From assembly GCA_900541045.1 (NCBI GenBank), contig UQID01000010.1, forward strand, positions 1 to 64,000: a stretch of 64,000 bases of DNA, in the 5' to 3' direction. Shown in pieces: positions 21,672-29,412 of this stretch. The DNA comes from an uncultured Collinsella sp. Its GTDB lineage: Bacteria; Actinomycetota; Coriobacteriia; Coriobacteriales; Coriobacteriaceae. The notes beneath the pieces were generated by a model that was given only the letters and a program-made list of their open reading frames with translations, was not told where the DNA came from and ran no database searches. Position numbers and translations under genes: made by a program. How positions within the stretch are numbered: the stretch's first letter is position 1; every line of letters begins with the position of its first letter.

Positions 21672-22588
21672 GACAAAACACCCCACGTCAGATCGGCACC
21701 CTGCAGGCCGGCAGCCCATGCAGAAGCAGCCATGGCACGCTTGCCGTCGGGCTTAACCTCGAGCAGTCTAACCGCACCATCGGAAAGTCCCAGATAGACA
21801 CGCTTGCTCTTGACGGCAACAGCGCCCTCGGCAAGCGACACATCCGCCGGTGCGGCATCGAGCACGCGCACGGTCTTGCCGGCAATCACGCAGCGAGCAG
21901 GAGCGGTATCGGACGAAGCCAGCACGTGGCGCACGCAATCGAGCGCCGCCATCTGAGGATCCAGACGCATCTCCTGCTTGGAAATCTTGGCAGCATGCGT
22001 GACGAGCGACTCATCCTGCTCAGTCCAAACAGCCGAGCCATCGGCAAGCGAGGGCAGCGTATCGGCCAGCAGCTTACCGCCCAGCTCGCCAAGCTCCATA
22101 GTCAGTGCCTCGGCATGCTTACCGGCAACCGAGGTCGAGGCCTGCGCGCAATAAGCGCCCGTATCCACGCCATGCCCAATGCGCATAATGGAAACGCCAG
22201 CAACCTCATCACCAGCGAGAATCGCACGCTGAATAGGAGCAGCGCCACGCCAACGCGGCAGCAAGGACGCATGAACATTCACAATACCAAGCGGCGCCAT
22301 TTGCAGCACCTCATCAGGCAAAATGCAGCCATAGGCAGCCACGCAGAAAATATCGGCATCGGCAGCCTTGAGCTGATCAATAACTTCCGGGGTCATACGA
22401 TTGGCCTCAACAACCGGCAACCCCAGCTCAAGCGCCTTGGCCTTAACAGGAGAAGGCTCAAGCTTTTTACCACGCCCACGAACAGCATCGGGACGAGTAA
22501 TTACGAGCGCAATCTCATTCCCAGCCTCAACAAGCGAAGTCAGCGAAGGCACAGCAAAATCAGGCGTACCCATAAACACAATACGCAT
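21668..22588 (-). CDS. fmt: Methionyl-tRNA formyltransferase
   Basis: 306 residues with MRIVFMGTPDFAVPSL at the N-terminus. The folate-binding/catalytic region follows: NVHASLLPRWRGAAPIQRAI with Asn-His, then GVSIMRIGHGVDTG with the catalytic Asp. The C-terminal OB-like domain binds tRNA. It formylates Met-tRNAfMet for initiation, pairing functionally with the peptide deformylase gene just upstream. It overlaps rsmB by four bases. About 360 bases separate it from def, filled by a large palindromic element and a possible small ORF. Confidence 0.96.
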   Translation of the reverse strand: MRIVFMGTPDFAVPSLTSLVEAGNEIALVITRPDAVRGRGKKLEPSPVKAKALELGLPVVEANRMTPEVIDQLKAADADIFCVAAYGCILPDEVLQMAPLGIVNVHASLLPRWRGAAPIQRAILAGDEVAGVSIMRIGHGVDTGAYCAQASTSVAGKHAEALTMELGELGGKLLADTLPSLADGSAVWTEQDESLVTHAAKISKQEMRLDPQMAALDCVRHVLASSDTAPARCVIAGKTVRVLDAAPADVSLAEGAVAVKSKRVYLGLSDGAVRLLEVKPDGKRAMAASAWAAGLQGADLTWGVLS

Positions 22589-22622
22589 AAAGAACGTCTC
22601 CCCTCAACCAGAGCCGAGACAG

Positions 22623-22796
22623 CTACAAATAACGGCGGAAAGCCAAGTACCCAGCCCATCCGCAATAACAATTCAACAAGAACAAATATACCCAAAACCA
22701 AAGAAAGAGCCGCAATAAAAGCAGCTCTTCCAACAAAGCAAATATCAGCGAAGACGCCCCTCCCTGGCCCAACGGCACCCGGGCGAAAAGGAGCAT
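22623..22796 (-). CDS. Possible small hydrophobic protein (doubtful)
   Basis: A 57-codon frame in the def-fmt gap encoding MLLFARVPLGQGG followed by a very Leu/Phe/Trp-rich segment (FALLEELLLLRLFLWFWVYLFLL) that would span a membrane. A weak GGGG lies about 11 bases before the ATG. It overlaps the arm of no gene, and its AT-rich codons differ from its neighbours. It could equally be non-coding spacer in which hydrophobicity comes from T-rich codons. No family is recognised. Confidence 0.25.
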   Translation of the reverse strand: MLLFARVPLGQGGASSLIFALLEELLLLRLFLWFWVYLFLLNCYCGWAGYLAFRRYL

Positions 22797-22805
22797 GAAA
22801 ACGCA

Positions 22806-22942
22806 GTCCCCTTCCGCCGCAGGGCTTAGGTTATTGCTCCACGCGCAGTTCCGCACGAGCCGAAGAGCACTTAATGTGCTCTTCGTGCGAGCAGGACTGT
22901 TTGAGCATGGAGCAAAACCTAAGCCCTGCGGCGGAAGGGGAC
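22806..22942. repeat. Family 1 nested palindrome, copy 1
   Basis: The outer arms 22806-22841 and 22908-22942 are complementary over 35 bases, with one extra A on the left. Inside lies the family core: AGTTCCGCACG, then a 9-bp perfect hairpin centred on CACTTAATGTG (GAAGAGCAC/GTGCTCTTC), then GCAGGACTGT. The right edge is 7 bases beyond the def stop. The core is shared with 29238-29356 and 44941-45069, while the outer arms are not. Confidence 0.9.
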
Positions 22943-22949
22943 GGACGAC

Positions 22950-23486
22950 TTACTCCGTCTCGCCCGGTCGAGCGCCGCGGGCCAGGGCGTCCTGGTACTC
23001 CTTGACGGCCTTGAGCCTCTGCATGGGCTTCAGTCGCTCGAACATGGTATTGCCGTGCAGGTGATCAATCTCGTGCTGCAGACACACGCAGAACAGGTCG
23101 CCAGTGGCCTCATAGCGAATCAGGTTGGCGTCCAGGTCGTACGCCTCGACGACGACATGATCGGGGCGCTCAATCTCGCAGCTAATGCCAGGGATGGAAA
23201 GGCAGCCCTCGCTAAATGGAACGAGATGGTCGCTCTGCTCAACAATAACAGGGTTGATGAGCACGTACGGGTCGTAGTCATTCTTGTCGCTGTAGTCGCA
23301 GTCGATGGTGACGAGCTGAATGAGCTCGCCAATCTGCGGGGCGGCCAGGCCGCAACCGCCGTTGTCGAACATCATCTTCTTCATCTTCTCGGCAAGTGCC
23401 TCGATCGCCGGGGTGATCTCCTCGATGACGGCGCACTCCTGACGCAGACGAGGGTCGGGTGACAGTACGATTCCGTTGGCTTCCAT
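22950..23486 (-). CDS. def: Peptide deformylase
   Basis: 178 residues with the three family motifs: GCGLAAPQIG (motif 1), EGCLSIP (motif 2, metal Cys) and QHEIDHLHG (motif 3, two metal His and catalytic Glu). It removes the N-formyl group from nascent proteins. I chose the second ATG at 23486 because AAAGGA is seven bases upstream of it and would touch the first ATG at 23492. It follows priA by 18 bases. The arrangement priA-def-fmt-rsmB is a familiar one. Confidence 0.95.
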   Translation of the reverse strand: MEANGIVLSPDPRLRQECAVIEEITPAIEALAEKMKKMMFDNGGCGLAAPQIGELIQLVTIDCDYSDKNDYDPYVLINPVIVEQSDHLVPFSEGCLSIPGISCEIERPDHVVVEAYDLDANLIRYEATGDLFCVCLQHEIDHLHGNTMFERLKPMQRLKAVKEYQDALARGARPGETE

Positions 23487-23504
23487 GGCCATCCTTTCGG
23501 GTTG

Positions 23505-25958
23505 CTACATCAAATCATAGGCGTCGACGTCAACGCTCACGCTCACGCCGCGCACGGAACCCACCTCTTTGAGGCAGGCGTCGATATCATCAGAGACATG
23601 GTACCCCACGGACGACTTCACAAGCAGGTGGAAGCGATAACGGTCCTTGGCTCTCTCGATTACACACGAAGCCGGGCCCAGCACCTGCGGGACGGCGCTG
23701 CCCGCCCGCAAAAAGTCGGGCGCGGCGGCGTGCCAGCGGCGCTTGAGGAGTTTTGCGATGCGCCCGATATAATCCTGCGCATCGTCGCGGCTTGCAGACC
23801 ACACCAAAATGTTGACCAGACGCACGAAGGGCGGATACAGCGCGTCACGACGCTGGTCCAGGTCGTAGTCGGTAAAGATCGAACGATCGTGCTCGGCAAC
23901 GGCGCGAATGACAGGGTCCTCGGGCAGGTACGTCTGAATGATGACCTCGCCGGGGCGATCGCCGCGTCCGGCACGGCCCGCGACCTGCTCCAGCAAATCG
24001 TAGGCCCGCTCCCCTGCTCTAAAATCGGGCAACTTTAGCGCAAAGTCGGCATTGACCACGCCCACGAGTGTGACCTCGGGAAAGTCGAGGCCCTTGGCGA
24101 TCATCTGGGTGCCCAGCAGCACCGCGCAATCGGCGGCATCGAACTGCTCGAGCAGCTTTTTGTGCGCGTCCTTGCCGCGCGTGGAATCGGCGTCCATGCG
24201 AATGATGGCGACGTCGTCGGGCAACATCTGGTGCAGCGCGTCCTCGATCTGCTGCGTGCCCAGGCCCATTTTTGCCAGATAGCGGCTGCCGCATTTGGGA
24301 CAGCGGCTCGAGGGCGCCGGATAGGGTTGCACGCGCCAGGACGAACCGCAGGTATGGCACTGCAGCGTATGCGTGCGCTCGTGATATGTGAGCGCGGTGG
24401 AACAGTGGTTGCAGGTGGGAACGCAGCCGCACTCACGGCACATCAAAAACGGCGCAAAGCCGCGGCGGTTGTGCAGCAGCACGGCCTTCTCGCGGCGCTC
24501 GACCACGCGTTCCAAGCCTTTCATCAGCGGTTTTGAGAACATGGAACGGCTGCCGTGCGAAAACTCGCGGCGCAGGTCGGCAATGCGGACCGTGGGTAGC
24601 ACGGCGTGTCCCGGGCGCTCGGGCATCTCGACGCGCGTCCAGGTGACACCGTTGTACGTGCCGCGGCGACAGCGGTCGAGGGCCTCGGCAGAAGGCGTAG
24701 CCGAGCCCAGCACGAGTGGGCAGCGATAGCGGCGCGCAATCTCGGCCGCCACCTCGCGCGCATGGTAGCGCGGACTGGAGCCCTGTTTGTAGCTGGTCTC
24801 GTGCTCCTCGTCGATGATGATGAGGCCCAGGTCGCTGAGCGGGCAAAAGAGTGCCGAACGCGCGCCGACGACCACGCGCGCGGCACCACTGGCGACCATA
24901 TCCCACTGGTCCAGACGCTCGCCGGCCGAAAGGCGCGAGTGGAAGACCGCGACCGTCTCACCGAAGCGCGAGCGGAAGCGGCCGACGGTCTGGGCCGTCA
25001 GCGAGATCTCGGGCACGAGCACGCAGGCCGAGCGACCGGCCGCGAGCACACGCTCGATAGCGGAGAGGTAGACCTCGGTTTTACCGGATCCGGTGACGCC
25101 ATCGACAAGGACCACGTCGCCGTGGGCGTCAAGGCGGGCGCGTTCAATCTGCGCGAGCGCCTTCTGCTGGCCGTCCGTGAGCGCGACCGGCGCCTTGCCG
25201 CTTGCCGAGGACAACGTGGTCTGCTCGCTGCAGCCACGCCAGGCGCGGCGCTCCTCCACCACCACGACGCCGCGTTTTTCGAGCGCCTTGATGGTCGCCG
25301 ACATGTTGTTGTAGAGCAAGTTAAGATCGCGCGTCGTGACCGGGCCGCACTGAAGCGCCTCGATGAGCTGGCGTTGGCGAACGGCAGTCTTGGGCGGCGT
25401 ATAGTCGAAACCCTCAGGCGTGAGCATGACCCAGCGGTTTTGAATAGGCTTGACGGCAGGACGCTCGACCGTCCACGCCCCGTCATCGCCCTTCACGACC
25501 CGCGGGCTGCCGCCAGGAGGCAAGAACAGGCGCAGGCATTCGGAAAGCGTCGCGACATACTCGCGGCTCATCCAACGCGCAATGCGGGCGGCCTCGGCGC
25601 CAAAGAGCGGTTTGCTGATGATGGCCTCGATGGGCTTGATGCACGAGGGGTCGAGGGCGTTGTTGCCTTGCAGCTCGCCCAGCTCAGACGCAATATCGAC
25701 AATATAGCCAGCAGCCGCACGGTTGCCAAAGTGGACCAGGACGGTGGAGCCGACCTGCGCCTCGATGGCGAGAGACTGTGGAATACCGTAGGCAAACGGC
25801 TCGGACAGCGCACGAGTGGGAATGTCGAGGACCACGCTCGAGTAGGCGGCGATGGGTTCGGGTGCGAAATCGGGCTGCGCCGGGGCGGCGGCAGGGGCCG
25901 CGGACTTCGGAGCTTCCTCCGGTTCAGGCGAACCAAACAGTGACAGTTGCTCGGCCAT
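23505..25958 (-). CDS. priA: Primosomal replication restart helicase PriA
   Basis: 817 residues. An acidic, Ala/Pro-rich N-terminal ~35 residues precede the 3'-DNA-binding domain. Helicase motifs follow: GVTGSGKTEVYL (Walker A), LIIIDEEHETSYKQ (Walker B), LGSATPSAEAL and QVAGRAGRGDRPGEV. Between the helicase lobes lies a zinc module with CRECGCVPTCNHC, CHTCGSSW and CPKCGSRYL. PriA reloads the replisome at stalled forks. Start 25958 has GGGAGG about 10 bases upstream. It lies downstream of gltX with a terminator in between, so it likely has its own promoter too. Confidence 0.95.
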   Translation of the reverse strand: MAEQLSLFGSPEPEEAPKSAAPAAAPAQPDFAPEPIAAYSSVVLDIPTRALSEPFAYGIPQSLAIEAQVGSTVLVHFGNRAAAGYIVDIASELGELQGNNALDPSCIKPIEAIISKPLFGAEAARIARWMSREYVATLSECLRLFLPPGGSPRVVKGDDGAWTVERPAVKPIQNRWVMLTPEGFDYTPPKTAVRQRQLIEALQCGPVTTRDLNLLYNNMSATIKALEKRGVVVVEERRAWRGCSEQTTLSSASGKAPVALTDGQQKALAQIERARLDAHGDVVLVDGVTGSGKTEVYLSAIERVLAAGRSACVLVPEISLTAQTVGRFRSRFGETVAVFHSRLSAGERLDQWDMVASGAARVVVGARSALFCPLSDLGLIIIDEEHETSYKQGSSPRYHAREVAAEIARRYRCPLVLGSATPSAEALDRCRRGTYNGVTWTRVEMPERPGHAVLPTVRIADLRREFSHGSRSMFSKPLMKGLERVVERREKAVLLHNRRGFAPFLMCRECGCVPTCNHCSTALTYHERTHTLQCHTCGSSWRVQPYPAPSSRCPKCGSRYLAKMGLGTQQIEDALHQMLPDDVAIIRMDADSTRGKDAHKKLLEQFDAADCAVLLGTQMIAKGLDFPEVTLVGVVNADFALKLPDFRAGERAYDLLEQVAGRAGRGDRPGEVIIQTYLPEDPVIRAVAEHDRSIFTDYDLDQRRDALYPPFVRLVNILVWSASRDDAQDYIGRIAKLLKRRWHAAAPDFLRAGSAVPQVLGPASCVIERAKDRYRFHLLVKSSVGYHVSDDIDACLKEVGSVRGVSVSVDVDAYDLM

Positions 25959-25990
25959 GGTCTCTGTACCTCCCATCCCATACGTCTTTA

Positions 25991-26024
25991 GAAACAAGAG
26001 CCCCACTCGTGGTGAGCGGGGCTC
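25991..26024 (-). terminator. Intrinsic terminator after gltX
   Basis: On the minus strand an 11-bp stem, GAGCCCCGCTC with GAGTGGGGCTC (one G-U pair), loop ACCAC, is followed by TTGTTTC. It lies 24 bases after the gltX stop. Confidence 0.8.
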
Positions 26025-26047
26025 GGATACATGCGTTTACACGACTG

Positions 26048-27523
26048 TTACAGCGCCATCGTGCGGGCGCGGTCGATACGCGCCAGGCAGTCGTCGCGGC
26101 CGACGAGCGCCATGGTCTCGCCCAGCGGGGGGCTCACCATGTTGCCGCAGACGGCGACGCGCACGGCCTGGAATACCGCGCGCTTCTTGAGGTCCATCTG
26201 CTCGGGCAGCGGCTCAAGCGCAGCGTCGATGTCGGCGGCCGACCACTCGGTAACACCCTCGAGCGCGGCCTTGGCGGCGTCCAGAATGGCACCCATGCCC
26301 TCCTTGGCCAGGCCCTTGTTGACGGACTTCTCGTCATACTCGAGCGTCTCGGCCGTGGCAAAGATGGGGGCGGCGACGGTCACGGCGTCGGCCGGCATCT
26401 TGGTGCGCGGCTTGACGATGGCGGCAAGCGCGTCGATCCAGTCCTCGCCGTACTCGACGTTACCCTCGATGAGGCCCGCCTCGTGCAGCTCGGGGACCAT
26501 GATCTCGTCGGCAAACTGAGCGTCGGACATGCCGTTGATGTACTCGGCATTGACCCAGTCGAGCTTTTTGGGATCGAAGGTCGCCGGGTTCTTGGAAATG
26601 CGGTCAAGCGAGAACTTGCTGGCCAGGACATCGCGCGGGATGATCGTGGTCTCGCCGTCGAGCGACCAGCCAAGCAGCGCCAGGTAGTTGACGAACGCGT
26701 CGGGCAGGTAACCCGCGTCGCGGTACTCCTCCACCGAGGTGGCGCCATGGCGCTTGGAAAGCTTCTTGCCGTCAGCGCCCAGAATCATGGAAATATGGGC
26801 GAACGTGGGCACGGGCGCGCCGAGGGCCTCGTAGACCATGACCTGGCGCGGGGTGTTGGAAAGGTGGTCGTCGCCGCGGATGACGTGGGTGATCTTCATC
26901 ATGGCGTCATCGACGACGGTCGCGAAGTTGTACGTGGGCGTGCCGTCGGAGCGGAAGATGACAAAGTCGTCGAGCTCCTTGGCGTCGAAGGTCACCTCGC
27001 CATGAACGGCGTCGTGGATGACGACGTCGCCGCGGTCCTCGGGCACCTTGATGCGCAGGACGTAGGGCTCGCCGGCCTCGATGCGGCGACGGGCCTCCTC
27101 GGGATCCAAATCGCGGCAACGGCGCTGATAGCCCTGGAAGGGATCCTTGCGCTCCTGCGCGGCCTTGCGATCGGCCTCGAGCTGCTCCTTGGTGCAGAAG
27201 CAGGGATAGGCCTTGCCCTCATCCCAAAGCTGCTGGGCGGCCTGTTTGTACAGATCTAGGCGCTCGGTCTGAGCATAGGGGCCAAAGTCGCCGCCCACCT
27301 CGGGACCCTCGTCCCAGTCAAGACCCAGCCAACGCATGGCGCGCAGGATGATCTGCGTGTTCTCGTCGGTGGAACGGGTGGGGTCGGTGTCGTCGATGCG
27401 CAGGATGAACGTGCCGCCGTTTGCGCGGGCAAAAGCCCAGTTATAGATAGCGGTGCGGGCGCCGCCGATGTGCAGCTTGCCCGTCGGTGAGGGTGCAAAG
27501 CGGACGCGAACGTCTGATGCCAT
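26048..27523 (-). CDS. gltX: Glutamyl-tRNA synthetase
   Basis: 491 residues, class I aminoacyl-tRNA synthetase. RFAPSPTGKLHIGGARTA holds the HIGH-type motif (His18). RIDDTDPTRS, HVIRGDDHLSNTPRQ and KKLSKRHGA (KMSKS-type motif) follow. It charges tRNA-Glu; such enzymes may also charge tRNA-Gln where an amidotransferase exists. Start 27523 has GAGGAGA nine bases upstream; a longer frame to 27562 has none. The tRNA-Glu(CTC) it would use is also encoded in this window, at 38727-38803. Confidence 0.96.
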   Translation of the reverse strand: MASDVRVRFAPSPTGKLHIGGARTAIYNWAFARANGGTFILRIDDTDPTRSTDENTQIILRAMRWLGLDWDEGPEVGGDFGPYAQTERLDLYKQAAQQLWDEGKAYPCFCTKEQLEADRKAAQERKDPFQGYQRRCRDLDPEEARRRIEAGEPYVLRIKVPEDRGDVVIHDAVHGEVTFDAKELDDFVIFRSDGTPTYNFATVVDDAMMKITHVIRGDDHLSNTPRQVMVYEALGAPVPTFAHISMILGADGKKLSKRHGATSVEEYRDAGYLPDAFVNYLALLGWSLDGETTIIPRDVLASKFSLDRISKNPATFDPKKLDWVNAEYINGMSDAQFADEIMVPELHEAGLIEGNVEYGEDWIDALAAIVKPRTKMPADAVTVAAPIFATAETLEYDEKSVNKGLAKEGMGAILDAAKAALEGVTEWSAADIDAALEPLPEQMDLKKRAVFQAVRVAVCGNMVSPPLGETMALVGRDDCLARIDRARTMAL

Positions 27524-27604
27524 GGAAATCTCCTCGATTGCAGGATGGATGTCTAACCGCATCAGTATAAAGCATCAACGCAACCTCCGCACAAAGGGCA
27601 CCGA

Positions 27605-27683
27605 CCTACTCATTGGGGACAGACTTAAATGACTACCCAATGAGCACCCGACTGGCCATTTAAGTCTGTCCCCAATGAGTAGG
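27605..27683. repeat. Family 3 hairpin element (GGGGACAGACTTAAATG)
   Basis: Perfect 27-base inverted arms (27605-27631 and 27657-27683) around a 25-base loop, between the divergent gltX and metK genes. The arm contains GGGGACAGACTTAAATG. Similar GGGGACAG-type palindromes accompany REP-associated transposases in other bacteria (recollection, not verified here). Confidence 0.8.
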
Positions 27684-27742
27684 TGCGGAAAGGGTGTGAA
27701 TGTTGGATTTACGCGCTATGATGTCCCCTTGCATACAGAGCC

Positions 27743-27770
27743 CGGCGGAATGGTAACGGTCGCCGGGACG
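27743..27770 (+). promoter_or_regulatory. Hairpin in the metK leader
   Basis: CCCGGCG pairs with CGCCGGG around a 13-base loop, just before the metK ribosome site. A -10-like TATGAT lies at 27717-27722. No known SAM riboswitch pattern was recognised, so any regulatory role is open. Confidence 0.3.
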
Positions 27771-27789
27771 CGTTTTTGAAAGGACAATC

Positions 27790-29070
27790 ATGTCAGAAGA
27801 ACTTCGTTCCATCCCACCCCAACACGGGTCCTTTGTGTTTACGTCGGAGTCGGTGACCGAAGGTCATCCCGATAAGATCGCCGACCAAATCAGCGACGCC
27901 GTCCTCGACGCAATCCTCGCCAAAGAAATAGAGCTCCAGGAGCAGGGCTATATTGCGCCCAACGGCGTGCCCGCCAACGTGGAAAACGTCCGCTGCGCCT
28001 GCGAGACCCTCGTGACCACCGGCACCGTCATCGTCGCCGGCGAGATTCGCACCCAGGCCTACGTCGACGTGCAGGAGATTGCCCGTGGCGTTATCCGCCG
28101 CATCGGCTACAACCGCGCCAAGTTTGGTTTTGACTGCGATACCTGTGGCGTTATGAGCCTCATCCACGAGCAGTCCCCCGATATCGCCCAGGGCGTCGAC
28201 GAGTCCTTCGAGACCCAGACCGGCGCCACCACCGACCCGATCGACCTGATCGGCGCCGGCGACCAGGGCATGATGTTTGGCTATGCCTCCAACGAGACCA
28301 AGACCCTCATGCCCATGCCGCACTACCTGGCGAGCCGCCTGGCCGAGCGCCTGGCCGCCGTGCGCCACGACGGTACCCTGCCCTATCTGCGCCCCGACGG
28401 CAAGACCCAGGTCACCGTGCGCTACGAGGACGGCAAGCCCGTCGAGGTCACGACCGTCGTCATCTCCACGCAGCACGCAGCCGAGATCGAAGACATGGGC
28501 AAGATCAAGGACGACCTCATCGAGCATGTCATCTCGCCTGTCATGGCTGCCGAGAACATGCCGTGGGACAACGCCGATATCTACGTGAACCCCACCGGTC
28601 GCTTTGTCGTGGGCGGCCCCATGGGCGACACGGGCCTAACCGGCCGTAAGATCATCGTCGACACCTATGGCGGCTACGGCCGTCACGGCGGCGGCGCCTT
28701 TAGCGGCAAGGACTGCACCAAGGTCGACCGCTCCGCCGCATACGCCGCTCGCTGGGTCGCCAAGAACGTCGTCGCCGCCGGCCTTGCCGACCGCTGCGAA
28801 GTCGAGCTGGCCTACGCCATCGGCGTGTCCAAGCCGTTGTCGATCATGGTCGACACCTTTGGCACCGCACATGTTGCCGAAGACAAGATCGTCGAGGCCG
28901 TGGAGAAGACCTTCGACCTGCGCCCGGGCGCCATCATCCGCGACCTGGACCTGCGCCGCCCCATCTACGAAAAGACGGCAGCCTACGGTCACTTTGGCCG
29001 CGAAGACCCCGACTTCACCTGGGAGAAAACCGACCGAGTCGAAGAACTCAAAGCAACCTGCGGTCTGTAA
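27790..29070 (+). CDS. metK: S-adenosylmethionine synthetase
   Basis: 426 residues. FTSESVTEGHPDKIADQISDAVLD is the N-terminal ATP-binding region with its catalytic His. GAGDQGMMFGYASNETKTLMP and GGAFSGKDCTKVDRSAAYAAR are the signature hexa- and nonapeptide regions. The reaction joins methionine and ATP to form SAM. It is slightly longer than most bacterial forms, from an insertion around residues 45-65 (LQEQGYIAPNGVPANVENV). AAAGGA precedes the ATG. A strong terminator follows, so it is probably monocistronic. Confidence 0.96.
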   Translation: MSEELRSIPPQHGSFVFTSESVTEGHPDKIADQISDAVLDAILAKEIELQEQGYIAPNGVPANVENVRCACETLVTTGTVIVAGEIRTQAYVDVQEIARGVIRRIGYNRAKFGFDCDTCGVMSLIHEQSPDIAQGVDESFETQTGATTDPIDLIGAGDQGMMFGYASNETKTLMPMPHYLASRLAERLAAVRHDGTLPYLRPDGKTQVTVRYEDGKPVEVTTVVISTQHAAEIEDMGKIKDDLIEHVISPVMAAENMPWDNADIYVNPTGRFVVGGPMGDTGLTGRKIIVDTYGGYGRHGGGAFSGKDCTKVDRSAAYAARWVAKNVVAAGLADRCEVELAYAIGVSKPLSIMVDTFGTAHVAEDKIVEAVEKTFDLRPGAIIRDLDLRRPIYEKTAAYGHFGREDPDFTWEKTDRVEELKATCGL

Positions 29071-29108
29071 GCTAACAATAAAAGCCACAGCCAAATAAAA
29101 ACGCACCA

Positions 29109-29143
29109 AAAGAAGTACCGGCTCCAACCGGTACTTCTTTTTT
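29109..29143 (+). terminator. Intrinsic terminator after metK
   Basis: A 13-bp perfect stem (29109-29121 with 29128-29140), loop CTCCAA, running into a T-tract. Confidence 0.92.
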
Positions 29144-29237
29144 ATTTACGGTGGTGAAGATGAGCCGACCTGGGACATGGAATAGGTCACAGACCGATAA
29201 ATTTTGCAGCAGAGCGACTCCAACCATGTATCCTAAG

Positions 29238-29356
29238 TTCCGAGGGCTTTGGTATTTGGTCGATCGCGAGTTCCGCACGAGCCGGAGGCCACTTAATGTG
29301 GCCTCCGTGCGAGCAGGACTGTCCGAGCAGGCGACCAAATACCAAAGCCCTCGGAA
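29238..29356. repeat. Family 1 nested palindrome, copy 2
   Basis: Perfect 25-base outer arms (29238-29262 and 29332-29356) with a sequence unrelated to the other copies. They enclose the shared core: AGTTCCGCACGAGCC, a perfect inner hairpin centred on CACTTAATGTG with GGAGGC/GCCTCC arms, and GCGAGCAGGACTGT. It lies between the metK terminator and the serine dehydratase gene. Confidence 0.92.
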
Positions 29357-29412
29357 CGGCGGGACAGAGTATGCCCCGCCCCTCGGGACGACGAGATAAA
29401 GAAGGAGCAGCC

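Noticed and set aside
22950..23492. First ATG of def at 23492 as start
   Set aside because: Its ribosome-binding purines would be directly adjacent, while the ATG at 23486 has correct spacing to AAAGGA.
27686..27789. SAM riboswitch before metK
   Set aside because: The leader is short and has only one simple hairpin. The conserved patterns of known SAM riboswitch classes were not recognised.
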